A stretch of 64,000 bases of DNA, taken from NCBI GenBank assembly GCA_947561585.1, contig CANNZV010001459.1, positions 62,001-126,000 of the forward strand. The letters are read 5' to 3'. Positions 47,511-59,720 of this stretch are shown here, piece after piece (position 1 is the first letter of the stretch; each line of letters starts with the position of its first letter). Under the pieces are notes generated by a model. That model saw nothing but the letters and a program-made list of their open reading frames with translations, was not told where the DNA came from and ran no database searches. The translations under genes and the position numbers were made by a program. Source of the stretch: Caprella mutica. Its lineage: Eukaryota > Arthropoda > Malacostraca > Amphipoda > Caprellidae.

Positions 47511-48375
47511 AGGTCTGGAAGGAAGCGTGCCCTCTGACATAGACCTGTTCCGAGACATGGTCATGAGAGAAGTCATTATAACAATAACTAGAAGATCTCA
47601 GAGAGAATATTATAGCAATATCCAATCAAAATCCTTAGCGAGTGCTGACCAAGAAACAGAAATTCTATTTTTTAACGGATGGATGTTAAATTTAATAGCA
47701 CGATTGTTGAATCAATGTTATTTTCTTAGAATATATTAGAGGTCAGTGAACACATTATGATAATTATATTGAAAAAACAATATTTTAAAAAGTATCTATG
47801 AATTCATAATTGCTTTAAAAATAATACGACACAGAATTTGAATGAAAAAAGGAAGTTCATATAATGTTTATGATGTAATATGTTTATTAGAAATAATTTT
47901 TTTCAACAAATTTTTAATCACGTCAGAAAACGTCAAAATTGTTTATTCATGAATAATTAAGGAACATTGTTTAATTTTAGTGTGACACTTAATATTTGTT
48001 GTTTTCATACTATTTTTGATGTTAAATGTAAGTTTGAATTTTTTTATATACATAGTATAATTTATTTTTTGATTTCTGAAGACTCTATTCAATATCGACA
48101 TTCAGAAATAAAAAGAGGGGAAGAAAGGAATTATTAGTAATAGAATTAAACCATTAATAAATGTTTAAAATACTTTCAGTTATAGGTTCGATGTTTAAGA
48201 TTGTTCAATTTGAATTTTAGAATTTTTCAATTTGAGATTTATTGTTTTGAATTTTAGGATTGATTAAAATGAGATTTATGAATTTAAATTTTAGAATTGC
48301 TTAATTGAAAATGAAGTTTTGAAATAAATATTTTAAAAATCATTTTCAATTTAAATGGAAGGGGGAGATATGAGA
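47511..48375. other. Non-coding, ends in a polypurine tract
   Basis: AT-rich with no recognised coding. It ends 'aaatggaagggggagatatga' immediately before the LTR-like start at 48376. A polypurine tract in that place is the plus-strand primer site expected upstream of a 3' LTR. Confidence 0.5.
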
Positions 48376-48646
48376 TGTAATGATTTGATATAGTTAGTTC
48401 GTCATTAGTATGTCACTATAAATGTAAGCTTAGTAGAATGAACGAGTTAGTTCGCAGGGAGTTACCATTTGGCTAGCATGAGATTAACATCTAAATCTCA
48501 AGTTCTTAGATTACGAGACCAATCCTTGTGAATACTTAGTGAAGTGCATCGTGTTATAATTATTGCTTGATATATAAATACAATCCCTTTTGTGTTATAA
48601 TAAATAAAGTGTTTTTTAACCTAAATACGTTTGAGCATTGACCATA
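48376..48646 (+). repeat. LTR-like sequence, probably a 3' LTR
   Basis: Starts TGTAATGATTTGATATAGTT just after a polypurine tract and shares its first 100 bp with 43121 onward and with 22774-22545. It holds an 'aataaataaagtg' signal near 48600 that would fit polyadenylation. The end is uncertain, placed by analogy with GAGCATTG near the end of the 22545-22774 copy. Confidence 0.45.
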
Positions 48647-48823
48647 GGCCTGAGGTCGGAACCATATAAGCAAGTTGGTTCTAGGGCATGGCAATGAGTA
48701 TTTAGTAAAAGGAGATTAATAGATATAAAGAGGAATCTGAAAATATAAACAAAAGAGTAAGATTCTAATCACTAGAAGAACTCATACAGTGGACCGTTAT
48801 AAGGTACCACAGTTGATGAAGAC

Positions 48824-49107
48824 ACCCCAAAGGGGGACCATCACAGTAGATTCTCCTGAACGTAAGTTGAATTTCTTCGCCTACATCGATGACATTTTGA
48901 TTGCAAGCAAATCGCAGAAAGCGCATATGAAGATGATCTTGCTGCTCTATTTGAACGACTCTATTCATTCGGTCTGAAGCTGAATGTTAACAAGTGTGTT
49001 TTCAGTGCGCCCGAATTATCATTCCTTGGACATCGCATTACTCGTAATGGCACAGCGCCTCTACCAGCTAAAGAACAGGCTATTACTGATTTTGAAATAC
49101 TTATGAC
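48824..49107 (+). pseudogene. Ty3/gypsy RT fragment, middle piece
   Basis: Reads DSPERKLNFFAYIDDILIAS (motif C YIDD), then after a frame break NKCVFSAPELSFLGHRIT, the KCxF...FLGH block of Ty3/gypsy RT, and AKEQAITDFE. It is cut at 49107 by the hAT element, whose 8-bp target duplication CTTATGAC ends here. The next residues of the enzyme follow at 50818. Confidence 0.8.
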
Positions 49108-50809
49108 TAAGGCTCGGACATTGGAGCATTTATAAGGTAAATGCCACTAGCGCTCATAATGCTCCAATATGCTCCAAACGCTATAAACGCCCCAAAATGC
49201 TCCATATGTACTCTAGTTGACTTTTATTGCGCACCAAGATTGAGTAATGTCAAATATCTGTATCATTCTTACCGGGTGGGCAACTGCACTTCTAAGTGTA
49301 TTTAATGGTTCATAGAGCTTAAACGTGAACGATCGAACTAATTTCACGTAGCTATCTGCCATTGATTGCTGAGACTGTTTATTTATGTAGCCTTTTTAAT
49401 TTATACATTTCTTTCCCCATCCTTCATTTTACCAATAATTAGTTCGTATAAATATACTAAAACTAAAAGTAGATTAAAATGCGAATTTGATATTGATAGA
49501 GAGATAGTTTCAGTGAAATACCAGGGTATGTGTTTGTGTGCTATTGCCTAGGTACAGTCAAAGAAATTGTATCCGTTTTTTTTATAGTTAACTAATTTCA
49601 AATGTTGAAGAGAAATCATATTACAGGTAAAGCTCGTACAGCGGACGATCTTTTATCGGGCAAAAAATATCCGTTCTATAAGGGCCATGTAGCTCCTACA
49701 ATGACATCTTTAAAAATTAAATTATATGGTTTATCAAATATATTCTATAATGTCTACCATTAATTTAGTCATGCATTGATTTAATTTGATTATATTCACT
49801 TAATGAGTTAATGTATAGTTGTTCAGTTTTTTTAATAATTTAATTTTGTTACCCTTTTCCTATACATTTTATTTGATTAGAAAAGTTCTATAAAAATTAA
49901 AAAGAGGTGTAACTATTATAATATTAAACCTAGATTTTCACGCAATTCATATCTCTTTAGCTGCTAATATCTTTGTTTTATTTTACATACCTTATTTTTT
50001 CGTATATTTGTTTGTAAATACTGGGTTGAATGTTTTGCAAGGCGTAGTGAAGAAAACAGACTAAAATCTTTCCCGAATTGACTCTCTAATATGTTTCCCG
50101 CTATGCTAGTGCCCTGTTACTTCCACAGAAATAGAGATTATTCTTATTATTGAAATATTTGGTCTCAGATAGACTATGAAGTGCCAAAAGAAATGTTAAG
50201 GAAGTAATGGTTTTATCTTGTTAATATGGGTTAACTCTCACATTTTTACCAAACTTCAACAACATGTGATGCTAGAATTTTCTGTAACATTAGACTCAAT
50301 ATAGATTCCAATTAGTATATGTACTGTATACGTTCGTTTTGGTTTCAACATCTATTGTTCTCTTTCTTATGTTTTTTCAAGTATTGTACAATACTTTTAA
50401 GCCTTACATATTTACATAATGATTTTTCAAAATGAATTATTTATGGATAAAAATCAAAGATAATTCTTGTGTATATTTCATCCAAAAACTCTTCAAAAAA
50501 CAAAACCTCGTTAAAATTCTCACTTTGATAAGTAACACGCTTTTCTTTCGGTGCATGAAACACTCTAAAAACTGCCTCAAATGCACCAATAACTGTTCCC
50601 AAATGCCCTGATAAGTGCTTCAAATGCTCCGATAAGTGCCCCAAATGCCCCGATAAGTGCCCCAAATGCCCCGATAAGTGCCCCAAATGCCCAGATAAGT
50701 GCCTCAAATGCTATTTTCTATCGCTCCTACTGCACATTTATAGCGCTACAAGTGCTCGTTTTGACCGCTTCTACTGCTCTTTTTTAAGTGCTCCAATGTC
50801 CTAGCTCTA
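49108..50809 (-). mobile_element. Non-autonomous hAT-type DNA transposon, complete copy 2
   Basis: The same 1.7-kb element as 1621-3331, in reverse orientation. Ends are TAAGGCTCGGACATTGGAGC and, reverse-complemented, TAGAGCTAGGACATTGGAGC. Perfect target duplication CTTATGAC at 49100-49107 and 50810-50817. It splits a Ty3/gypsy pol between the FLGH block and the QGLRRFLGL block, so the pre-insertion sequence is recognisable. About five 21-bp repeat units lie at 50608-50712. Confidence 0.93.
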
Positions 50810-50817
50810 CTTATGAC

Positions 50818-51590
50818 TATTCAAGGTTTACGACGGTTTCTTGGCTTGGTTAATTTCTATCATAAGTATATCCGAACTTCTTTCCCCCTTAACTAATCTA
50901 CTCTCTGGGTATAAATTCTAATGCAAGAAAAGCTAAAATCCTATGGAATGATGATGCAAATAAAGTCTTTCTTAACGCAAAAACTCATTTGTCTGATGCC
51001 ACTCTCCTTCATTATCCTTTCTGGCACCGCTATTGGAGGTGTTTTACAACAATCTGTAGAAGGATCTTAGCGGCCAATTTCTTTTTACAGCCGCAAACTT
51101 AACAAAACGGAACAGAATTACTCTGTTTTTAGCCGTGAACTTCTTGTTATCAAACTTTCACTCAAATACTTTCTTCCCTATGTCGAAGGTTCTTCTTTTT
51201 ATATACTCATCTTCAACCACTTTTGAGAGCTATGCACAAAAAGACAGCGCGTGGTTTTCCACATGAGGAACGTTGGTTAGAATATATCACTATTTATGTA
51301 AGAGGTGCTCACAACGTAGTTGCAGACGCCCTCTCTCGTCATCTCTATGATCAAACTCCTGATTCCTCCACTTCTTCATCAACTAACGTTTTATTTTCCC
51401 CCGATGATTTTATAATCTCTCCTATTTTCTGTAATGTTCTGCAAGACCGATTACAATTGGCTCATGCTGCCTATCCTGAATTGCCTGTTATACTGAAAGG
51501 TAAGTATAAAAACATCACCGTTACGAATCCTGATGGTATATATTACCACTCGACACCTACTAATAATCGTCCTTCTGTCAATAGAAAGAA
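50818..51590 (+). pseudogene. Ty3/gypsy RT connection and RNase H, downstream piece
   Basis: Begins QGLRRFLGLVNFYHKYIR, continuing the gypsy RT after the hAT insertion. Then, in shifting frames, come GTAIGGVLQQ, RPISFYSRKLNKTEQNYSVF and RELLVIKLSLKYFLPYVEG (RNase H), and in the frame from 51223 YVRGAHNVVADALSRHLYDQ, the end of RNase H. Integrase is not seen. Several indels and stops make it inactive. Confidence 0.82.
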
Positions 51591-51604
51591 AAAGAGGGAG
51601 AGTC

Positions 51605-51672
51605 TATTAGTAACTATTATTAATGCATTAGTAACTATTAGTAATGCATTAGTAACTGTTAGTAATGCATGG
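51605..51672. repeat. Short tandem repeat in the gypsy 3' part
   Basis: About three units of 'agtaactattagtaatgcatt' type. The period is 21-24 bp. It extends the RNase H frame artificially to 51684. Confidence 0.8.
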
Positions 51673-52494
51673 TATTCTGGTTAGCAGATTGGGGAGGATT
51701 TGGATATCCCTGGCAAGAATGAGGATTTATTTCTGGAATATTAAGGTAATACTCCAGGAATAAATCTTTCTTTCCTAGGATATGATCATAAAATGTGACA
51801 TTGTGGACAGGAACTAAATGCAGTATAATTTTACTTCGATATTACGCTAGTATAAACTGACTTGAAAAGTTGAGAAATATATTTAGGATAAGTTCCGAGT
51901 TATCGTTATTTATTTTTTATTCGTTTTATTTGTTTCTTTTCTTCAATTTATACCGAATAGATATACATTAGTTCGGAAGATTAACTCTATACGGTATATA
52001 CGTAATCCATAGTCCTTTCTAACGGTGAACTAATTTATCCGGTGACTAAATACGCTACTGCGTCCATCTCATGCAAATCAAAAGCGCCACCCGCGTCAGA
52101 ACGACGTGTGCGTGATGCCACATGTCACTGGACACGTGATGCCACATGTCACCAGATGACTTGCTATTCGAATAGCTTCTCGAATAACACATTTGAATTT
52201 GAACTAAAAATGTAAAATGCATGTAAAATGTGAACTCTTGATTCATTTCGCTCTCTCTCTTACACTTTAACTGGTAATTTGTTATGCTCAATCCTTTCGT
52301 GCCGACATTTTCCCTGATTTCATTATGAGTAATAATGAATTTCTTTAATACTATTTAGGTACTTGTACCTCATTTAATCTATTGATATAGTGTTATTTCA
52401 AATTTGTGATGGGACAACATGTCCCACCATTCGTGTACATCACAGATTATTGGGACAATATATCCCAATAGAATATGAATGATACTATTGGGAC
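51673..52494. other. Non-coding with small hairpins
   Basis: Contains a MITE-end fragment 'aggataagttccgagttatc' (about 51890), a short 'gatgccacatgtcac' duplication (about 52113-52152), and two perfect or near-perfect hairpins, TGGGACAACATGTCCCA (52410-52426) and TTGGGACAATATATCCCAA (52450-52468). No gene. Confidence 0.55.
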
Positions 52495-53158
52495 CGTGTG
52501 CGGATACTTAGCCGAATGACACTTGGCCAATGGACACTTTACCGAAGGATATTTGGCTGAACAGACATTTAGCCAAAAGACAATTGGCCGAAAGTGGATT
52601 TGGCGTAAATTTTGACGAATGGTCATTTTGCCGAAAGACTTTTAATCAATGTAAATCCATATTACCAATTACAGCCTCCGTTTAATTAAATTATAATTTT
52701 TATTTCATTGGAATTGAACATTATTTTATATAGTTGAAATAAGATTTTAATACGTACAATTGTACATAATATATATCCATATTACGAAATGCAGCCTCCG
52801 GTTAATTCAATAAATGTTTTTTCCATCGAATTTAAAGTTAATTTATAAAAAGGTAAATTAATTTGAATGTGTACATAATGTGTATCCATATTACGAACTG
52901 CAAGAATATGTTGCTCAACAATTCTTTCATAATCATAAAATTTATCGCAAATATAAGGGTTGAAAATGAGCTTCTCTTAATACTTTTGAACTTGTAAGTA
53001 TTGGTTATATTATTTAAAGTTATTATTAATATTATTACAATTATCTTTTTTTTTCAAAATAAAGATATTTCAGCCAAATATCCTTTCGCCCAAATGTCCG
53101 TTCGGCCAGACATCAGTTCGGCCAAATGTGTTTCGGCCAAATGTCCTTCGGTGCGAAA
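52495..53158. mobile_element. Foldback-like element with GGCCGAA/GGACATTTGG motif arrays at both ends
   Basis: The left 130 bp repeat GCCGAA...GGACA...TTTGGC in degenerate form. The right 90 bp carry the same motif inverted (TTCGGCCAAATGTCC). The middle is AT-rich with three 'gtgtatccatattacga'-like repeats (about 52655, 52775 and 52880). No coding. The two ends have the same architecture as 28578-29561 but an unrelated motif. Confidence 0.75.
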
Positions 53159-54170
53159 GAGTTGAAACATAAATATTGATATTATTGATTTAATACTTTA
53201 TTTTAACCATCTAAATCAAACTATATCATTGCTTTATTTATCCAGTGACGATCCTTGAAATACTCATTAATTGACAGTGGTTAATTTATAAAGCTCAGAT
53301 TTCCTAACACTCTAGCTCAATACGAATTGAGTAAATTTCAGTAATAAAAGTTGAATTATCTCAAAGGCTAGAAATTTCTGCTTATTCAAGGTAAGAACTG
53401 CATGTTTTCTTTGTCCTTGGTTATGCAAATTAGTTTATAAAAATAAATTCGAATTGCCAAAGCCCACACTCCATTGCAATTGTAAAACAGTTGTTCAATT
53501 TAAATGTCACGTAACTACCTTATCTGCATAGGGTGTTAGAAAACTGAAATGAATGAGAAAAGAAGTACGAGAAGAAAAGAGGCAAATGAAAAGAGAGAGA
53601 AAAATATTGAGATAGAGTGTTAAATGAGATGCGTAAGTGTATGATAAAGAATGAAAAAACGGGTAAAGGAATGAGAAAATTGAAATGTAAAGAAAGAGAT
53701 ACTAAACTCTAATTCGGTGAATTATTATTTACACGTAGATTGTTTTTATTTAAAAATTTAATACGTAACGTCAATAAATGACAAGAGAAATCGTTCAATT
53801 AACAGACACTCACATTACCTGGAAATTGCTATTACCCCTCACTTTGAGTGTAACTGAACTGTTACTCGAATGTAATCATACATGAACTGCAATTTGACAC
53901 CTGATCACTCATAGAATTTTCCCAATTTATCAACTTACTCGAAAATGAGGGGAAACAATGCACAGTAATTAAACTGTTGTGTAAGACTGATGAGCTGTTT
54001 CTATGATAGGAGTTGTGATGATTAGTCAATAATGAACATAAATAACAGAAAATTATGAACTTCATTCTTTCAAATTCAAAGAACTTTAATTGAGAAACGC
54101 TATTAGTATTTTTTATTGGCATGGATTTGATGATGTATTCAGGGTAATGAGGGTTCACACAACAAAGAGG
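53159..54170. other. Non-coding with a purine-rich tract
   Basis: Positions about 53548-53700 are strongly purine-biased on the plus strand ('gaaaagaggcaaatgaaaag' type). No gene seen. Confidence 0.5.
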
Positions 54171-54839
54171 TGGGAAGCGTTACTTTGAAAAGTAGAGGCG
54201 CTGCCGCTACTTGATGAATAATGTAGCGGCTCTGCCGGTACAGTTATATTTTCATAATGTAGCGACAATGTTACAGCGCTACTTTTGAAAAAAATGTATC
54301 ATATATGGTGCAAAATTGAATTTAATATATTTACGACCACGTATAGTGAAGTAATTTATAGGTGATCCTCTGAAGAAGATTAATAGCAGAAGTATGGGAA
54401 AATACAAAGATGTTACGAGACATGACTGCCGACTGGTCTATGATCAAGAGAGAACTTAAAAGTGTATACTGGTAGTTACAAAATCTTCAGACCGGTTTGT
54501 TATTTGAAGTTAATTATTATGTGAGTTTGAAATAAAACAGTGTCATTGTATATTTCCCTTCTGCTCAAATGTTTGTGGCTTCAAAATGGTTGTTTGACAA
54601 TAATAATTATTGCTTTGAGAGAGTTAATAAGACTTTCAAACTCTGTTACATGTAATGCATTTGGTGAGGGTAATTAACCACCTACTGTTTTCTCTAGGCC
54701 GGAGGTTTTCTGTGGTTTACTTTATAGAAATAACGACCTTTTGAGGTTTCATGTATCCTAACGGATTTCAAGTTTGATGTTTCTTTTCTGTGAGAAAGTA
54801 ATTAGTTTAGTCGGAAATATAGGAGGAGTAATTTTGAAT

Positions 54840-55600
54840 TGGTCAGTTTCTATTAGTTGAGGGTAGAATTAGGGACAGCCTACATGAGGGTGGAGAACCA
54901 ATCGGAATTGGAGAAGTGAGATCAGAGGCATCTTACGTGTGGATTTGGGTGGAGTTTTAGATGAATCTGGGGAGAATAAATATAAGCGGTGGATTGAGAT
55001 TATGAGGGAGTCCTACTCTGTCTGTCGTCACTCTCTGCTTACGATAGAGTCTAAAGTAGTTTACCGGTCTGGATAAGACACCGGCGGGGTGAAGTCCTCT
55101 CTCACCCCAGCCTTAGGTTACCATCGCAGGACTTAGTCGATGAAGATCTCCACCCGTCATAGTGGTGGAGATAGGATCCTTAGCAAGTGGCTGAATTTTG
55201 CAATTCAATGGATCCTGGCAACAGAGGTTGTATTCTTTACGGCAGAGTCGAAGCTAAACGAGACAGGATGTGGGAACCAAGAACTGAAGTCTATTGCAGA
55301 ATAACTTCTGACGTTGCAGAACAATTTCTCATGTTGCAGAGCAGACATTCAATAAGCAGTAGGAGTCTGAAGCCAGAGTCACCATCATCGTACCGAGATT
55401 TGCACGAGTTGTAGTCCAAGTCAATTAACAAAGTTCCAGAGGAGGACTTCAGCCGTTCCCAATACACTAGTACAGTGGTTCCAAAGAGTTTCCAGCCGCA
55501 TCAACTCCATTAGAAGTTCAGTAACCCCACCCGTATTCCCTTAGTGATTGTGTCAGTGTTTATTTGTGAAACTATACTCTCACCCTCCAAAGCTTGACCT
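54840..55600 (+). other. Possible LTR/leader-like, GC-richer segment
   Basis: Composition rises against the surroundings. A TATA-like 'aataaatataagcgg' (about 54977) precedes 'gtcctactctgtctgtcgtc', and a 75-codon frame (55187-55414) begins MAEFCNSMDPGNRGCILYGR. This arrangement would suit an LTR plus the start of a gag, but no pair of LTRs or motif was found. Treat as unresolved. Confidence 0.25.
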
Positions 55601-55989
55601 ATTTTGTAAGTTAAACTCCTCCATAGGTAGATATTTGTTCAATTGAATTAAATGTACGATGGTTATGTAGGATTTACTATTTCTCGAACCTTTTATCTGA
55701 TCTATTACTTAGTTAGAGTTAAACTATGACTGTGTTTCATTTAACCTTGTTATTTTGGTACGATATTTGATTTGATGTTATTTAATGAATTGATGGAACT
55801 AATGATGATTATTATTGACATGTAACGTAAACAGTAAATTAGACAAATTGATTATTCTTTCTAGGAAGAATCGTAACCCACGTAATTAAATGGCCGCTCG
55901 CCACTAATTAATAACCAAGCTACCATGTGAAAGAAAGAACTTAACTGCTGAAAATATTGAATATGAATATTGGAAATAAAGAATGCCCA

Positions 55990-56835
55990 TACTAAAATAA
56001 TAAAAACACCTCCTCGGGGACGACCCCCGATCATACAAAAGGAACCCATTGGAAACCAGCGATGCAGTTTTTAGAGAGTCTGTGAAGAAAACTTCTCATA
56101 AACCCCTACTGATACTAATCGCCTCTTATGTTTCAAAAGTTAACAGGACTTATTCGAAAGATACTCATGAGAAATCTAAGTTACTGTAGGTGGAGAAGTA
56201 TCTCAAGACTAATTATCAAATAAAGCTCTTCACGGACAAAAATAGAGCCACTCTCGACGGCCCTGGCTGTTGGAATAAAATATCGGTCCCTCATGTCTTA
56301 CATCGTCGCCAACGAATTTGACGTCAACATTGGACTGAAGGTGTGAAAATTTGGACTGAGACAATTCAAAATTACCTGATCAGATATTCCAGGATTCCAA
56401 AAGAAATGAAATAAAGATTACTAATTATATTAACTTTTTTAAGAATGAATTTGTTCATTGGCCAAAATGGAGACCGGCTGCTTTCTGAAGAAAGGTTATT
56501 AATTTGCATGAAAACGCTCAATTTTACCCTACTAAGGCAACTGAGAATTCTTGAAAAGTAATAATTTCGTCGATGACAAGTTAATGGCATGACCCAGTGT
56601 TTCACCAGATTTTAAAACCACCAGAAAACTTTAAGTTCGTCTTGAAGCAGAATATGTGTATGTGGGAGGATGTCAGTCCTCGTCGAAAGATCAGCTCTGG
56701 ATGGAAACTGAAGACTCTTGTAAGACGATAACGTCTGATACAATTCAGATATTGACAGATTGGTTGGATAAGCTTCTTTTGAAATATGGTGGTGGAAAAG
56801 AGAGGAAGCAAAACTGAATATAAGTAGTTTCTGAC
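55990..56835 (+). pseudogene. Decayed Tc1-like transposase
   Basis: In shifting plus frames: IKLFTDKNRATLDGPGCWNK matches the first-Asp block (FTDExRxxLDGPDGW). Next come EFVHWPKWRPAAF and a weak HENAQFYPTKATEN block (counterpart of HDNAPSHxxxxT, second Asp replaced by Glu here), then VDDKLMA, PSVSPDF, VGGCQSSSKDQLW and a C-terminal ILTDWLDKLLLKYGGG. The order and spacing fit a Tc1-family DDE transposase. Many frame breaks are present. Weakly similar inverted sequences at 54172-54240 and 57300-57404 could be remains of its ends. Confidence 0.6.
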
Positions 56836-57404
56836 ATGATCCGAATCGACAGCTTTGATTAAAATAATAATTTATTGTTAACTACCAATGAACGCGATCG
56901 TTAAAGAAAAATAATCAAAACAATTAATTTAAACCATTTTAGTTCACTAAAAACCAATAATTTTTACTATAATGATTGTACTATCCGAAATATTTTTTTA
57001 AATCCATTTTATTGCAAAATATTGCATCTCCATAAAAGTTTGATCGTATTAGGAACATATTAGTCTTAATATTATATGGTCATATGGCGTAGGCGTAGCA
57101 CTATCTTACCTTCAGTTGGTCATACTGTGAATTAGTGTTTGAATAAATATCAGTTATTATCACTGCGAGGATTCGTCTGAATATCACTTAAAACTGATAA
57201 GCAATAGGGTCGTGCACTTGATTCGATTTGTATCTAGTTTCCTCAGATAACTTTTATATTTTTGATTTTAAAAGAATAGACAACGCTTTAGAGCAGTTCG
57301 GTGAGGCCACTACATTACCACAGACGTAGCGGCGGTGTCGCAACTCGAAAAAAGCGCCGCTTGTTGGTGGCACTACAATTAGTAGCGCTACTTCCCTTAC
57401 TTTT

Positions 57405-57991
57405 ACTATCTTCCATTCAGAGAATTGGAAAGTTGGAAATGAAAAATAAATATTCATTTGGAATAACCAGTAAACATGTTGAAAAATTCGGAAAAGTTAA
57501 TAATATCATATTCCTTTCTCTTATAGAAATTAATTTAACATCGTATTTTGTTACTATCTTTGGATGGTATTGGCAAAGATATTAAACTGCGATAGGTTGA
57601 ACCATTCTCGAAAATTTCTTGTTTCGATTGTGGTTTCGAAGTGGTAAATAGAAACAAAACTACATATAAATACAAATTTGAGGTACAGAAGAAATCCTCT
57701 ATAATGCATTCCAGCATATTAATATAGTGAATCATCCTGATTAGTATACTCCTGTATAACTAACCTACCTCTGTAGTAAACATATGTAGGGTGAAGCAGG
57801 TAATATGCGGCACAATAAGTAACTTCGTACTCTAACCACAAACACTAATACAAACATAGCTTTTCAAATTAAAAAAAATTAAATCATAACTTGTAAGGAA
57901 TTTCCTTCAGGATGCAACCATTTAATTTACTCAGTTCAGCAGGTCATAAACTCTTTCTCGAGAAAAGTAGCTACAAGTTGGCAGGATCAGT
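57405..57991. other. Non-coding
   Basis: No gene recognised. Position 57788 starts a sequence related to the left end of the 17509-17730 MITE. Confidence 0.5.
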
Positions 57992-58208
57992 GTAAATTCA
58001 TCGCGGGTAAATTCATCGCAGTAAATTCATCGCGGTAAATTCATCGCGTGGTAAATTCATCGCATGGTAAATTCATCGCGTGGTAAATTCATCGCGTAGT
58101 AAATTCATCGCGTAGTAAATTCATCGCATGGTAAATTCATCGCATGGTAAATTCATCGCATGGTAAATTCATCGCATGGTAATTTCATCGCAGGTAAATT
58201 CATCGCAT
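57992..58208. repeat. 14-17-bp minisatellite (about 14 units)
   Basis: Units begin GTAAATTCATCGC and end in G, A, GTG, ATG or GTA. Unit length varies between 14 and 17 bp. A fifteenth degenerate unit overlaps the right edge. No coding value. Confidence 0.92.
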
Positions 58209-58324
58209 ATAGTAAATCATCGATGACGTATAACAGGAAGGTAGATAATACAAATAATAGAGAGGTATATAAATAATAGATAATTTAAGAAAAAAAGACA
58301 TTGTAACGTTATAAATAATATGGT

Positions 58325-58462
58325 ACACAGACAATTGGGCACAGGGAAATTGGGCCTGCCGACAATTGGGCCTAAAACAATTGGGCACCAGGACAATTAT
58401 TGTGCCCAAGATAAATGGGTCCCAAAACAATTGAGCCCAAAAAAAATTGGGCAGAGGACACA
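58325..58462. repeat. Degenerate repeats on ACAATTGGGC with internal inversion
   Basis: Five direct copies of '(g)acaattgggc(c/a)' are followed by inverted copies (GTGCCCAAGAT, TGAGCCCAA). A motif in both orientations resembles the ends of a very small foldback element whose middle is lost. Confidence 0.7.
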
Positions 58463-59449
58463 ATGAAGAAGTTTTACTTCGTTATTACATAGGGTAGTGA
58501 CAATATTATATTTGAAATATGTTTATTTTCTTTAAAAATATATTTATAATTTTTTAATTCGATTGATATATGCTTGATAAGGTGTATATTATGAAGCCCT
58601 TTAAATCTCATTTGGATTGTTAATCTCATGTTTGATGCAATGAAAATCTTTGAAGTATTTAAATATGTCGAATTAAATTGAATCGTGTCATGTGGATCCA
58701 ATTTGTAGTGTAAATCGTCTGAAAAAATGGTCATAGTAATATAATTAGTTAACAAAATTGGTATATTTGAAAGATTTTCATTACATTGAACTATGATAAA
58801 TTGAACAGTTGTAGGGATAAACTGAGATTATGGGAATACATTTTGTAATAACAATTTATAAAACTCTTTTCTATTGAACACAGACTGCAGTGAACAGGTT
58901 TCAACAAATTCACATTAAATTTCAAGTTGACTTGTATGTTACAAAAATTTCAGCATGTCTTGGTGGGCCACGGCTATCTTCAAATACCCACATTCTTATT
59001 TTCTATTGTCTCTTCATCTAAAATAGCCACATTTTTATTTTCTATTGGCTACATCCTAACTCACTCACTATACAGGAGTTCACTATAGTGGTACTGTAAC
59101 TAGGAAATTTGTTACTTACATGAATTATCTAATAATATTACAAAAAATTATAGCAGTTTAAAAAAATAATAGTATTCATTCATAAAATGAATATGTTCTA
59201 CTACTAAAAAATATATATTTTTCATAACAAGAATATATTTTTCATATTAGGAATATTCTTTATTTTAATTATGCTCAAGACTATATTTTTATGCAAAATT
59301 CATATTGTCACATCCCTAGTTATTACAGTAGCAATGGTCATTAATTAAGTTAATACAGTAGACTTTGAAAAAATGGGCAAATAATATATCGGTCTTTGGG
59401 CCTAACCCAGTCAGAAAAATAAGGTTGTATTATGAGTGGCTATGGTTGG
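58463..59449. other. Non-coding AT-rich stretch
   Basis: Short local duplications ('cacatttttattttctattg' near 58990 and 59028; 'aatatatttttcat' near 59208 and 59231). Nothing coding. Confidence 0.5.
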
Positions 59450-59720
59450 CGATGTTATATTATAGGAGATTATGAGCGGCATCCCCGCCAATTCAGAGAA
59501 TATAGGTGATTATGAGCGGCATCCCCGCTCATAAAATATAGGCGGGATCTGCAACCATAAATCGACCATAATATAGTCGGACTGCCCGCCTATATAATAA
59601 ATCATAAATTTTATAGGAGATTATGAGTGGCATCCCCGCCCAAGAAAATATAAGCGGCATTGCAACCATAATCAACCATAATAGGTACAGTTGCGCTTCC
59701 CGCCTATATTTGAAAATATA
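59450..59720. repeat. Interleaved direct/inverted repeat with GATTATGAGCGGCATCCCCG
   Basis: The stretch 'gattatgagcggcatccccg' occurs at about 59467 and 59509 and a variant (GAGTGGC) near 59618. Between them are 'tgcaaccataa' and 'cccgcctata' boxes, seen twice each. The whole looks like two copies of a 110-150-bp unit, part of it inverted. Confidence 0.7.

Noticed and set aside
48376..48720. tRNA primer-binding site after the LTR-like sequence
   Set aside because: 'tggttctagggcatgg' near 48675 looks tempting, but it is not adjacent to a defined LTR end and the polypurine tract places this LTR at the 3' side.
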